Assembly: GCA_963712715.1 (NCBI GenBank)
Contig: CAVQJI010000020.1
Location: 129,909 to 193,908, forward strand
Origin: JAFEDN01 sp963712715
GTDB taxonomy: Bacteria > Pseudomonadota > Gammaproteobacteria > Coxiellales > Coxiellaceae
Direction of reading: 5' to 3'
Length of the DNA: 64,000 bases
Shown here one piece after another: positions 20,077-29,016 of this stretch (positions within the stretch are counted from its first letter, which is position 1; every line of letters starts with the position of its first letter). The notes beneath the pieces were generated by a model. The model did not search any database. It saw only the letters and a list, made by a program, of their open reading frames with translations, and was not told the DNA's origin. Position numbers and translations under genes: made by a program.

Positions 20077-20567
20077 ATGTCAAAAGAAGAATTGATTTGC
20101 CGGATTGTCCGCAAATTACTGCCCGAGGTTTCTGATCGCAAAGCCTGCTGCGGGTAGTCATGGAGCATGACAACCTGCCCAAACTCAAGGAAGTTGTCGC
20201 TTATCAACACGAAGGGGTTATAAAGCGTTTTTGCTATGATAATCCCTCGTTTTCTTCCGATCAAATACAGCAAGATTTTCAGGATTTACTTGCCTGGTTA
20301 TGGCTCAACGTCAAACGCAGAAAATCGGGACGTAAAACTTACATATTCGGGCCGCTGAAACATCTGGATAATCTCTGGCATTTATTTATTTTACATACCC
20401 ATGATTACTTTATTTTTTGTAACCATTTTTTTAACGAATATATTCACCATGAAACCGAGCCTCCTGGCGAGGAATATCATCTTTCCGAATCAGATCTGGA
20501 AGAATTTCTCTCTGATGCCTACGATCAATTAGGTCAAGTTTGGGTAACAAGATGGTTCCAAATATAA
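20077..20567 (+). pseudogene. WHxFIL-motif protein of unknown function, early one-base frameshift
   Basis: A strong AAAAAGGAG site precedes the ATG at 20077, which opens MSKEELICRIVRKLLPEVSDR and then hits a stop at 20155. The next frame continues SLLRVVMEHDNLPKLKEVV and stays open to 20567, so one base is missing at the AAA of 20140-20142. The joined protein is about 163 residues. Its core, LDNLWHLFILHTHDYFIFC followed by YIHHETEP, resembles a conserved small family with similarity to glycine-rich-domain (GRDP-like) proteins; the name is tentative. The downstream frame from ATG 20160 (135 residues) could be translated alone. Confidence 0.6.
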
Positions 20568-21153
20568 AGCCCTGCCGCAAATAAAGAGGCACTTTTCCGA
20601 CAAATACAAAATATGAAAAAACCGCTCAAACTAATTCAATTGCTGAGACCCATATCTTCTATATTTACATCAACGTTTTCATCCAGTGAATCATTTCGAT
20701 CTCTACTGGCATTTAACTCATGGATCGCGGATATTATTTGCCAAGCCAGATCAATTGATTTGTAATCCTCCGTTAACAGAAGCATATTTCCTAAAGGCAT
20801 TTTCTTCATATTATTACCGAAGAATACTGCGCGTTTTCGAACGCCTGACAGAAAAATTCTTATTTTTTAATCGCCAAAACATAATAATCAACGTCTTCCT
20901 TGATTAAATCCCGATTCTACAGTTGCCATCGGCTTCGAAAGGCTAACGCACTGAATTTGTCCCCTTTTATCGTTTATTCTTTCTCCGGACAGAGAGCCCG
21001 GTTTCAGAATAACATCATCAAGTTTCAGCTCACAAACTTCTCGCTACGATGGCAACTGCAGAATCAGAATTTAAGTCGAAATGATGATAATCGTAGCAAC
21101 ATAAAAAATATATACTGACTTTACCTAGTAAACCTAGTATTTTCCTTAGGATC
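20568..21153. other. Gene-poor stretch with one small palindromic element
   Basis: Short frames at 20686 and 20900 lack ribosome binding sites and any recognisable content. The only structure seen is the element with terminal inverted repeats at 20913-21065. Confidence 0.5.
20913..21065. repeat. 153-bp element with 19-bp terminal inverted repeats
   Basis: GATTCTACAGTTGCCATCG at 20913-20931 is repeated in inverse at 21047-21065 with one mismatch. The interior encodes nothing. It has the size and form of a miniature inverted-repeat element; no target-site duplication was evident. Confidence 0.65.
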
Positions 21154-21804
21154 TTAATCGAGGGACGTTGTGTCAGGGCTACACTTGTAACCCTCTTCCA
21201 GTAACAGATAGATCTTCACCAGCTCAGTGATAGATTTTATTTGTAATTTTTCCATGATGTTTGCCCGATGCAGCTCAACTGTGGATTGGGCAATTCCGAA
21301 TTCACTGGCAATGACTTTATTCAATTTTCCATCCACAATGCTTTCCATGATTTCTTTTTCGCGTACTGTCAATTGTTTAAGTTTAGGATAAAATCGCCGA
21401 TAAAATTTTTGATATTCATAGCTTTCCGATAGCATTTTTTGAATTTTTTCGATCAATAAATCATCGTTATAAGGTTTTGAAATAAAATCCTGAGCTCCCA
21501 ATTTCATAGCTCGTATTGCCAGGTGCATATCACCGTGACCGGTAATAATAATAACCGGTAAAGGGCATTGACGCTGAGCGAGTAACTCCAATAACTGCAA
21601 TCCATTCATGATTGGAAGGCGAATATCGATAAGCAGGCAACCATATTGCGTGGGATTATAAGCTTCCAGATAGGAGGATGCCGTGGAATATATAGCTGTT
21701 TTTAAATTGACGGAGCCCAACAGCCAGGTCAAACTTTGACAGATTACCGGATCGTCTTCAATAATCTGGATAATCGCTTCTTCGTATTTAAGCATGATTG
21801 ACAA
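21154..21804 (-). CDS. FixJ-type response regulator
   Basis: A 216-residue regulator. The receiver domain (residues about 10-125) has acidic residues ED near the start, phospho-acceptor Asp in LLIDIRLPIMNG, and Lys in FISKPYND. The C-terminal LuxR/FixJ HTH is LTVREKEIMESIVDGKLNKVIASEFGIAQSTVELHRANIMEKL. It overlaps the sensor kinase gene by 17 bases, so the two are a cognate pair. It probably controls transcription in response to the PAS kinase and possibly the CheB/CheR-PAS protein upstream in the same unit. Confidence 0.92.
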   Translation of the reverse strand: MSIMLKYEEAIIQIIEDDPVICQSLTWLLGSVNLKTAIYSTASSYLEAYNPTQYGCLLIDIRLPIMNGLQLLELLAQRQCPLPVIIITGHGDMHLAIRAMKLGAQDFISKPYNDDLLIEKIQKMLSESYEYQKFYRRFYPKLKQLTVREKEIMESIVDGKLNKVIASEFGIAQSTVELHRANIMEKLQIKSITELVKIYLLLEEGYKCSPDTTSLD

Positions 21805-23098
21805 CCTCTATCAGAGGCAGCGTAAAGGAAAAGCAGGCCCCGCCAGTAGGTATCACTCTCGCTGTTAGCTGCCCTCCGTGCGCTTCAATCACACTACGGC
21901 AAATCCACAATCCCATGCCTATACCATCAGGTTTGGTGGTAAAATAAGACTCAAATAATTTTTCAATATCATTTTCGATAAAACCACACCCGGTATCGCT
22001 CACACTGACTGTGACCCAATCATTTCTCAAAATTTGCGTTTGAATAATTAAAGATATTAGACCATTCCTCTGAATATGTTTCATTGCCTCAATGCCATTA
22101 CGTAACAAATTAAGTAAAGCTAATTCGACTTGAATTTTATCTGCTTTGAAATAAAGCTTAGCATTGATCAACTTCAACTCTATTTTTACTGTAGATTCAG
22201 AAAATTCTTTATAAAAAGAAGTGACGGCGGCCTGAATGATGTTATGTAAATTGCTAATGGAATATTGCGGTTTTCCCTTGCGAGCAAAGTCTTTAATGTG
22301 ATGTATGACCTCTCCGACTCGTCGTGCCTGTTGCACAGTTTTTTGCAAAATATCGAGCAATTCTTCGGATTTATAATCGTCTGATTTTAACCTTCTTACG
22401 CAACCATTAACAAAATTGGTGATTGCTGTCAGTGGTTGCGTAATCTCATGAGCTAATGCAGAAGCTATTTCCCCCACACTACTGACGTTAGCCGCTTCAT
22501 TTAATGCCAGCTGATGTTGACGCGATTGTTCCTCAGCGTATTTACGCGCAGTGATATCAATGATAGATACTCGTAATTGTTTGTTATTTCCCAAAACAGT
22601 TTGTACGACAGCGCTTTCTAAATGAGAATAGAAAAATGCACCATTATTTTTTTTCATCCGGATCTCACAGCTTTGTTTGGCGCCAGTGGCGAAAGCGCAT
22701 TGACAGTGATCGTAAAACGCCTGAGCATCCTTTTTAACAATAAAATCGGAAAAATAACTGATGTTAATTAGCCTGGATTTCTCAATGCCCAGTAAATTCG
22801 CGCCAGTTAAGTTTACTTCGACGATTAAACCTTTTTCATTTAAACAAAAATATCCAATAGGGGCAAATTCGTAAAGGTCCCAATAACGATTTTGTAAATC
22901 CTGTAACGCCAGCAGGCTGTTTTGTAATTCTTCATTTTGAAGCTCCAGCTCGATTTGATGCACTTGCAATTCATAACTCAACTTATCCCTTGACCCAGGC
23001 AATGCCTTCTTTCCGCTAACGTAGGAAGACAGCAGTTTTCCTTTGGCCTTTTTTCGCAAATGACTAAGATATTTCGAGTTTTTAGAGTTTTTTTTCAC
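21788..23098 (-). CDS. PAS-domain sensor histidine kinase
   Basis: A 436-residue soluble kinase with no membrane segment. A coiled-coil/PAS region spans about 40-190 (YEFAPIGYFCLNEKG). The H-box is ALAHEITQPLTAITNFVNGC. The HATPase domain has N-box LLNLLRNGIEAMKH, DTGCGF, and GMGLWICRSVIEAHGG. The H-box resembles DctB/FixL-type kinases that pair with FixJ-family regulators, which is the neighbour here. Its start abuts the CheB/CheR stop at the same base, so the three genes form one unit. Confidence 0.92.
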   Translation of the reverse strand: MKKNSKNSKYLSHLRKKAKGKLLSSYVSGKKALPGSRDKLSYELQVHQIELELQNEELQNSLLALQDLQNRYWDLYEFAPIGYFCLNEKGLIVEVNLTGANLLGIEKSRLINISYFSDFIVKKDAQAFYDHCQCAFATGAKQSCEIRMKKNNGAFFYSHLESAVVQTVLGNNKQLRVSIIDITARKYAEEQSRQHQLALNEAANVSSVGEIASALAHEITQPLTAITNFVNGCVRRLKSDDYKSEELLDILQKTVQQARRVGEVIHHIKDFARKGKPQYSISNLHNIIQAAVTSFYKEFSESTVKIELKLINAKLYFKADKIQVELALLNLLRNGIEAMKHIQRNGLISLIIQTQILRNDWVTVSVSDTGCGFIENDIEKLFESYFTTKPDGIGMGLWICRSVIEAHGGQLTARVIPTGGACFSFTLPLIEVVNHA

Positions 23099-25764
23099 TA
23101 TGAGTTATTCTTTTTAGGCATATTTTGTAAGGCAGTATTAGCCTCTGACAGTTCGCTCGCTTGCGTAGTGAGGCGTTCTTGCAGTTCTGCTTGAGTTTTC
23201 CGCAATTCTGCTTCCAATTGTTTGGCAGGACTGATATTGGTAAAGGTAATCACAGCGCCGTCAATCCGATTTTCTTGAGTTCGGTAAGGCAGTATACGCA
23301 CCATGAACCAGCGTCCATCCTTAGTGGGCGCCTCAGTTTCTTTGAAAATTAGCGTGTCCAATACCTCGCGTATGTCATCGATTAACTGAGGATATTCCAA
23401 CTCAGTCATAAGATCAGTGATGGGCCGGCCGATATCGCTGGGAATTAATTTAATGATACTGGCAGTTTGACTCGTAAACCGTCGCACATTCAGCGCTTCG
23501 TCCAGAAATAAAATAGCGATATTAACGCTATTGAGAAGGTTGCGCATATCGTCGCTGGTTCGCGATAGCTCCTCCAATTTGGCTCGTAGCTCGCTATTAA
23601 CGGTTTGCAACTCTTCATTCATGGACTGCATCTCTTCCTTAGAGGTCGTTAACTCCTCATTGGTAGATTGAAGCTCTTCATTGGTTGATTGCAATTCTTC
23701 GTTAGTGGACTTGAGTTCTTCCTGTGAAGTTTGCATTTCTTCTCGAGCGGTTTGCAGCGCTTCGTGTGCGTGTTGAAGCTCCGACGCCAGAGCCGCCATC
23801 CGATCATCGGCGGCCCCCGGCTGTCCGCCTTTGCCGGATGTTTTTTTAATGCGAGGTACCGGCACATCAATAAAAATAACCATTAGCATTCTATGCAGTA
23901 CAGTTTGCTCGCTTAGGGGTTGCACCGTGACATTGACCAGCTGCGTGCCGCCATTTGTGCCTACTTTTATGTTCTTTAAGGTGAGAGTGGTTTGTTCGCG
24001 AATCGCCTTGTTGAAGATCTCACTCAACGCCTGGCTCAATCCTGGACGCGCCATAGCGAATAAATTTACGTTGGCCCTCCCCACCGCAGGTTCCAAATAT
24101 TTACCGGTTTTACCACTGACATACAGAATATCGCCCTGCTCAGTGACCAGCACGGCAGGAGGAGTGTAAACTTGAAGTAGTAATTTCTCCGTCAGAGTTT
24201 GTAAATTAGGTACTACTAGCGTTTTAGGTTTAGTAATCAAAGCTTCGTTCTCCTGTGTTCGTGAACGAGGAAACATCATAGGAAATTCAACTAGTTTCTC
24301 CGCATGTATAGATTCTCGGCGTTGATAAAACCGATTTTTGCCTGACAAGGGAGCGAAGAGGTTAGTCGCGGCTCCAATGGTCTCGGAGTTCCCCAATAAC
24401 AAAAAACCTCTCGGATTTAAACTAAAGTAAAAAAGCGCTAAAAGCTTATCTTGCAATGCGACTTCCATGTAGATTAAGACGTTGCGGCAACTTAGAAAGT
24501 CGAGTTTAGTAAAAGGCGGATCCATTACCAGATTATGAGGAGCAAATATCAGCATTTCGCGGATATCTTTGTTCAGGCGAAAACCTAACTCTTCTTCGGT
24601 GAAAAACCGCTTAAGTCGATCTGGAGTGAGATCGGCGGCAATATTAACCGGATAAAGACCTTGGCGCGCTTTGTCAACGGCTTCTTTATCCAGATCAGTT
24701 GCAAAAATCTGCAATGACAAATTTCCAGGCGCGTTTGCTTCTTCTAATACTTCCTTAAAGGCCATAGCCAACGAATAGGCCTCTTCTCCCGTTGAGCAAC
24801 CAGCGACCCAAGCGCGTAACACGCCGTCCGTTGGATTAGTAGCGAGCAGCGCTGGTAACACATCATTCTTCAATTGCTCCCATACGGGAGGGTCGCGGAA
24901 AAAGCGAGAGACTCCGATCAGCAATTCCTTAAATAACATATCTACTTCCTGCGGATTTTCCTGCAGATAGCGAATATATTTTGTTATTTGGTTCAGTTGG
25001 TGCAAACCCATACGTCGCTCAACCCGCCGATAAAGAGTGCTTTTTTTATAAAGAGAGAAATCATGTCCTGTTCGTGTGCGCACCAAAAGAATGATTTTTT
25101 CCAGGGAGCCGTGTCTTCTATCTTTCAGTTCTAATTTAGGCAGATTAATCAAAAAACGGTGTTGGAGATAGGCAATGATTTCGGCGGGTAATTGCTCAGG
25201 AGGAGCGATCACATCAGCTACTTCAGCGTGAATGGCGCTCAGCGGCATGCCGGTAAATTTGGCTGAATTTGGGCTCTGCACAAACGTGACACCCGCTTTT
25301 TCTTTTATAGCCTGCAAACCGAGTGTCCCATCAGACCCCATGCCTGAGAGGACGACGCCGATGCTATGCTGTTGTCGGTCATCAGCCAAAGCACGAAAAA
25401 AAAGATCAATTGGCAAGTGGGAACCTCGTGAAGTGAGCTTTTCCAAAACATACAACACCCCTTTTAGGAGGAATAAGTCATAGCCAGGCGGAATTATATA
25501 AATATGATTAGGTTCAACTATTAACTGGTCTCTGATTTCCGTCACGGGAAGCATTGTGGTCTGCTGTAACAAATCGACCAGGATACTTTTATGGATTGGA
25601 TCCAGGTGCTGAACAATAATATACGCCAAACCACTGTCTACCGGTATGTTCGGGAGAAAGGCTTCTAGCGCCTCCAACCCGCCAGCCGAGGCGCCTATGC
25701 CGACGATGGGGAAAATCCGGTGCTTAGGCGTTTGGAATTTTCGGCGCCTTCCTTTAGTAGGCAT
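23098..25764 (-). CDS. CheB-CheR methylesterase/methyltransferase fusion with coiled coil and PAS
   Basis: An 888-residue fusion. The CheB methylesterase domain comes first (VGIGASAGGLEALEAF with catalytic Ser, IVQHLDP, LSGMGSDGTLG), about 15-205. The CheR methyltransferase follows, about 215-490, with VWEQLKNDVLPALL, the SAM motif WVAGCSTGEEAYSLAM, and LSCRNVLIYM. Residues about 650-720 form a heptad coiled coil of repeated LQSTNEE units, and a PAS domain (about 740-850) ends it. Such fusions lack a receiver domain and are usually tied to sensor kinases rather than flagellar chemotaxis. No MCP or CheA is in the window. Confidence 0.92.
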   Translation of the reverse strand: MPTKGRRRKFQTPKHRIFPIVGIGASAGGLEALEAFLPNIPVDSGLAYIIVQHLDPIHKSILVDLLQQTTMLPVTEIRDQLIVEPNHIYIIPPGYDLFLLKGVLYVLEKLTSRGSHLPIDLFFRALADDRQQHSIGVVLSGMGSDGTLGLQAIKEKAGVTFVQSPNSAKFTGMPLSAIHAEVADVIAPPEQLPAEIIAYLQHRFLINLPKLELKDRRHGSLEKIILLVRTRTGHDFSLYKKSTLYRRVERRMGLHQLNQITKYIRYLQENPQEVDMLFKELLIGVSRFFRDPPVWEQLKNDVLPALLATNPTDGVLRAWVAGCSTGEEAYSLAMAFKEVLEEANAPGNLSLQIFATDLDKEAVDKARQGLYPVNIAADLTPDRLKRFFTEEELGFRLNKDIREMLIFAPHNLVMDPPFTKLDFLSCRNVLIYMEVALQDKLLALFYFSLNPRGFLLLGNSETIGAATNLFAPLSGKNRFYQRRESIHAEKLVEFPMMFPRSRTQENEALITKPKTLVVPNLQTLTEKLLLQVYTPPAVLVTEQGDILYVSGKTGKYLEPAVGRANVNLFAMARPGLSQALSEIFNKAIREQTTLTLKNIKVGTNGGTQLVNVTVQPLSEQTVLHRMLMVIFIDVPVPRIKKTSGKGGQPGAADDRMAALASELQHAHEALQTAREEMQTSQEELKSTNEELQSTNEELQSTNEELTTSKEEMQSMNEELQTVNSELRAKLEELSRTSDDMRNLLNSVNIAILFLDEALNVRRFTSQTASIIKLIPSDIGRPITDLMTELEYPQLIDDIREVLDTLIFKETEAPTKDGRWFMVRILPYRTQENRIDGAVITFTNISPAKQLEAELRKTQAELQERLTTQASELSEANTALQNMPKKNNS

Positions 25765-26166
25765 AAAATAATCCTATTTTTTGCAAAAACCCGAATTAAA
25801 TCCGTCACAATATCAGGTTCCCCCGGCCCAAACAACTCAAATCCAGCGTAACGACATGTGAGTAGACCCACGCAGGTAATTATTCAGCAATTCCCGCTAA
25901 AGGAAAAATTAGCTATATCCGCATGAAATATTGAAATAATTATTTTTCAATATAAATATTTTTCGCAGAAAATTCCCTGCGCCATGGGGGATCGCAAGGG
26001 GGAGCGCGCGAAGCGCTCCCCCTTCATTCCGAGCATCGGCTCCGCCAAGCGCAGGATAAAAAAAGGAAGCAATTATCGCTGTACTCAGCGGGAATTGCTG
26101 GTAAGTATTAGAATTTACGGCAAAAATAAAATACAATTCAATTTTACTCAATAAGGAAATAGTTAC
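25765..26166. other. Intergenic region holding repeat copy R1
   Basis: No gene is supported. The left 110 bases carry the presumed promoter region of the CheB-CheR gene without a clear -35/-10. The rest is repeat copy R1. Confidence 0.5.
25885..26101. repeat. Dispersed repeat family R, copy R1
   Basis: The core at 25961-26101 contains ATGGGGGATCGCAAGGGGGAG, a short GC palindrome, then CTCCCCCTTCATTCCGAGCATCG and GCGCAGGATA, ending in a hairpin with CAGCGGGAATTGCTG. CAGCAATTCCCGCT at 25885-25898 repeats that end in inverse, so this copy has both terminal inverted repeats. The element appears inserted upstream of the flavin reductase gene. Confidence 0.8.
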
Positions 26167-27555
26167 ATGAGCAATCAATTTGATGTGATCATTATTGGGG
26201 CAGGACAAGCCGGCCCTCCCCTTGCATTCAAATTTGCAAATTTGGGCAATAAAGTGGCTATTATCGAAAGAAAATTGTTCGGCGGTACGTGTGTGAATAC
26301 CGGGTGTATTCCTACAAAAACCATGATCGCCAGCGCCCATGTGGCACATCTTGCAAGACAGGCAAAAGAATTCGGAATAAGGATTGACGGAAATATCATC
26401 GCTGATATGAAAATAGTTAAAGCTCGCAAAGATGGTATCGTTCATGCTCTCTCAAATGGTATTGAAAAATGGCTACGGGATACACCCAATTGCACCGTAT
26501 ATAAAGGCCATGCACAATTTGAAAATGCACACACTATTCGAGTCGGCGAAGAAATATTAGAAGCACAAAAAATATTTATTAATGTTGGGGCTCGCGCCTT
26601 TGTCCCTAATATGAAAGGACTTGAAAAAATATCCTATTTTACCAATTCGAACATCATGGATATTGATTTTGTTCCAGAGCATTTAATTATCATCGGTGGT
26701 AGTTATGTTGGCCTTGAATTTGCACAAATGTACCGTCGTTTTGGCTCTCAAGTGACTGTGATTGAGAAATCACCGCGATTGATTCCAAAAGAAGATCCTG
26801 ATATCTCAGAAGCGGTGAGAGAAATTTTACAGGATGAAGGAATTGATATCCGATTAAATGCCGAATGTATCCAATTTGATAAACAGAATGGAAAAATTAT
26901 TGTTGGAATGGATTGTACTGATTCTGAAAAAAGTATTTCAGGATCACATGTATTATTAGCCGTTGGCCGGATTGCCAATACGCAAGATTTGGGATTAAAC
27001 AAAGCCGGGGTAGAAACTGATGAGCGCCATTTTGTAAAAGTAAACGATCAACTGCAGACGAATATATCCAATATTTGGGCATTAGGTGAATGCAATGGAA
27101 AAGGAGCTTTTACTCATACTGCCTACAATGACTATGAAATTGTTGCAGCTAATCTGATTGATGGTCACACTCGACGAGTGAGTGAACGCATTTTAACTTA
27201 TGGTTTATTTATCGATCCTCCTCTAGGACGGGCGGGTTTGACCGAAATCGAGGTGAGCGCATCGGGTAAACCAGCCTTGATTGGGAAAAGAGCCATGACG
27301 CAGGTGAAACGGGCTGTCATCAAAGGTGAATCTCGTGGATTTATGAAAGTGATTGTGGATGCGGAAACCAGGCAAATTGTAGGCGCGGCAGTATTAGGTG
27401 TGGGTGGAGATGAAGTTGTTCAATCTATTCTGGATGTGATGTATGCCAAAGCCCCTTATACCGTCATTCAAAATGCAGTGCATATCCATCCCACGGTAAC
27501 CGAATTAATTCCAACGATGTTAGGAGAATTGAAACCGCTGCTAACCCCAGCATAA
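26167..27555 (+). CDS. FAD-containing pyridine nucleotide-disulfide oxidoreductase (mercuric-reductase-like)
   Basis: A 462-residue class I flavin disulfide reductase. GAGQAGPPLA binds FAD, the redox pair Cys42/Cys47 lies in GGTCVNTGCIPTKT, GGSYVGLEFAQM binds NAD(P)H, WALGECNGKGAFTHTA is the second FAD motif, and the C-terminal HIHPTVTELIPTML provides the His-Glu catalytic dyad. The first glycine motif, GxGQAGPPLA, is typical of a subgroup close to mercuric reductase. It has no N-terminal HMA domain or C-terminal vicinal Cys pair, so mercury reduction is unlikely. A repeat (R1) lies immediately upstream. Confidence 0.9.
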   Translation: MSNQFDVIIIGAGQAGPPLAFKFANLGNKVAIIERKLFGGTCVNTGCIPTKTMIASAHVAHLARQAKEFGIRIDGNIIADMKIVKARKDGIVHALSNGIEKWLRDTPNCTVYKGHAQFENAHTIRVGEEILEAQKIFINVGARAFVPNMKGLEKISYFTNSNIMDIDFVPEHLIIIGGSYVGLEFAQMYRRFGSQVTVIEKSPRLIPKEDPDISEAVREILQDEGIDIRLNAECIQFDKQNGKIIVGMDCTDSEKSISGSHVLLAVGRIANTQDLGLNKAGVETDERHFVKVNDQLQTNISNIWALGECNGKGAFTHTAYNDYEIVAANLIDGHTRRVSERILTYGLFIDPPLGRAGLTEIEVSASGKPALIGKRAMTQVKRAVIKGESRGFMKVIVDAETRQIVGAAVLGVGGDEVVQSILDVMYAKAPYTVIQNAVHIHPTVTELIPTMLGELKPLLTPA

Positions 27556-27604
27556 TTTTATTCGCATCATAAGATTTGACGTAAAAGATGGAGCAACGAC
27601 AATA

Positions 27605-28228
27605 ATGTTTTCAGATTCCTTATATCTTGGTTCACAATCATTAGCGCGCCGACGCTTACTGGATTATGCTAAAATCAACTATCAACTGATCAGTCATGGC
27701 AGCAATGAACAATTAACCTATACCCCCCATAGCTTTCAGGAACATGTGTTGGCTATCGCGCAGCATAAAATGCAAAGCCTGAATTTACCTGCCCCTTCCT
27801 CTCTGAATACAAATTATCTCTTCGCACTGACTGCGGATACTTTAATGAGAAACACGATAAGCGGAGAAATTTTCGGCAAACCGCGAGATCGAAATCACGC
27901 TATTTCCATGTTGACTCATGAGCGTCAAGGACCTATTGAAGTGTTGACGGGTTGTTGTCTAGAAAAATATGATAATCATCATAATCATTGGTCCATGGCA
28001 GAATCAACACACTGGGTTTCAGGCGCTATCATAGAATTTTATGTGGACGCTGACTCCATTGAAGAATACCTTTCAACCTTTCCTTATGTTTTGCAATGTT
28101 CTGGAGCTGGAGTCGTTGAAGAACACGGATTAACTTATTTAAAAAGTATTTCCGGGTCATACACTGCTGTGCTCGGGCTGCCCTTGTACGAACTTCGCGC
28201 GGCACTTAAAAAAATGGGATTTCGTTAA
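27605..28228 (+). CDS. Maf-family nucleotide pyrophosphatase
   Basis: A 207-residue protein. The N-terminal LGSQSLARRRLLD replaces the standard S-x-SPRR-x-LL Maf motif, ALTADTLMRN holds the catalytic Asp region, and YVLQCSGAGVVEEHGL and the C-terminal LPLYELRAAL fit the family. Maf proteins hydrolyse non-canonical or canonical nucleoside triphosphates. The SQSLARRR variant of the signature is unusual and places it in a divergent branch. Confidence 0.8.
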   Translation: MFSDSLYLGSQSLARRRLLDYAKINYQLISHGSNEQLTYTPHSFQEHVLAIAQHKMQSLNLPAPSSLNTNYLFALTADTLMRNTISGEIFGKPRDRNHAISMLTHERQGPIEVLTGCCLEKYDNHHNHWSMAESTHWVSGAIIEFYVDADSIEEYLSTFPYVLQCSGAGVVEEHGLTYLKSISGSYTAVLGLPLYELRAALKKMGFR

Positions 28229-28287
28229 TTTCTGGAGCAGCGTCAGTGCTAATCCTGAAAAAAATTCCGCATTTTATTGTATTAAAT

Positions 28288-28305
28288 ATGTATCTATAGA
28301 TACAT
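28288..28305. promoter_or_regulatory. Perfect 18-bp palindrome, possible operator
   Basis: ATGTATCTATAGATACAT is its own reverse complement and lies 80 bases before the Asn-rich secreted protein gene. It could be a repressor site; no regulator is encoded next to it. Confidence 0.4.
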
Positions 28306-28383
28306 TATCTAAATTTTGAATATAATTAAATAGAACTGTTTAGTTCAGACTTTTAATTAAAAATTATTTCTGAGGAGAAAAAA

Positions 28384-28959
28384 ATGAAAAAGTATTTCAA
28401 ATACCTTTTGGTATTATCTGTTTTAGCAAGCCCTTTGGCTATGGCTCAAAATAACCCATCAATGAATTCATCCACCGGAACAGGATGTGCATCATTGGCA
28501 AATACCGATTGGAAAGCCCCGAGTATTGTTTTAACTGACAATAATAATAATCAAAAAAATTTGGTCATCAATAAAATACACTTTGATCAAGTGAATAATA
28601 ATAATGGAATGAACAATATTACCGGAACTTACCAATATACTTTTGATGGACAAAGTTATAATGGAACATTCGGCTCAAATAGTAATAGCAATAATGCTAA
28701 CAACTCAAATATGAATAATAACACGATGAATAGTAATAATATGATGAATGGTAGCACTACTGTGAGCTGCGATGAAAGTGGTGGCAATATTAACAAACTG
28801 TCATTTTCATTTGACAATAATCAAACCACAGTTAATGCAACAAATCAAAATAATCAGGCAAATCCAGGCAGTTTAAATATTGATGCCTCCGGGATTTCAA
28901 TGAACAAAAATAATATCACTTACACCAACAGAGATACTGTTTCCTTACAGAAGCAATAA
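28384..28959 (+). CDS. Secreted Asn-rich protein of unknown function
   Basis: A 191-residue protein with a clear signal peptide (MKKYFKYLLVLSVLASPLAMA|Q). The mature part has a low-complexity NNSNMNNNTMNSNNMMNG stretch near the middle (about residues 105-125) flanked by predicted beta-rich segments, and two cysteines that could bond. The ribosome binding site is GAGGAG. A strong terminator follows. No family was recognised; it is a periplasmic or secreted candidate. Confidence 0.75.
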   Translation: MKKYFKYLLVLSVLASPLAMAQNNPSMNSSTGTGCASLANTDWKAPSIVLTDNNNNQKNLVINKIHFDQVNNNNGMNNITGTYQYTFDGQSYNGTFGSNSNSNNANNSNMNNNTMNSNNMMNGSTTVSCDESGGNINKLSFSFDNNQTTVNATNQNNQANPGSLNIDASGISMNKNNITYTNRDTVSLQKQ

Positions 28960-28969
28960 CCATCAGATT

Positions 28970-29001
28970 GGGTATGACTCATCATCATACCCATTTTTTT
29001 T
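28970..29001 (+). terminator. Rho-independent terminator after the Asn-rich protein gene
   Basis: GGGTATGA and TCATACCC form an 8-bp stem with a 7-base loop, followed by ATTTTTTTT. Confidence 0.85.
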
Positions 29002-29016
29002 ATAAAAATAATGGCA

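Noticed and set aside
20686..21118. Frames of 73 and 72 residues
   Set aside because: No ribosome binding site, no recognisable sequence, and the second overlaps the inverted-repeat element.
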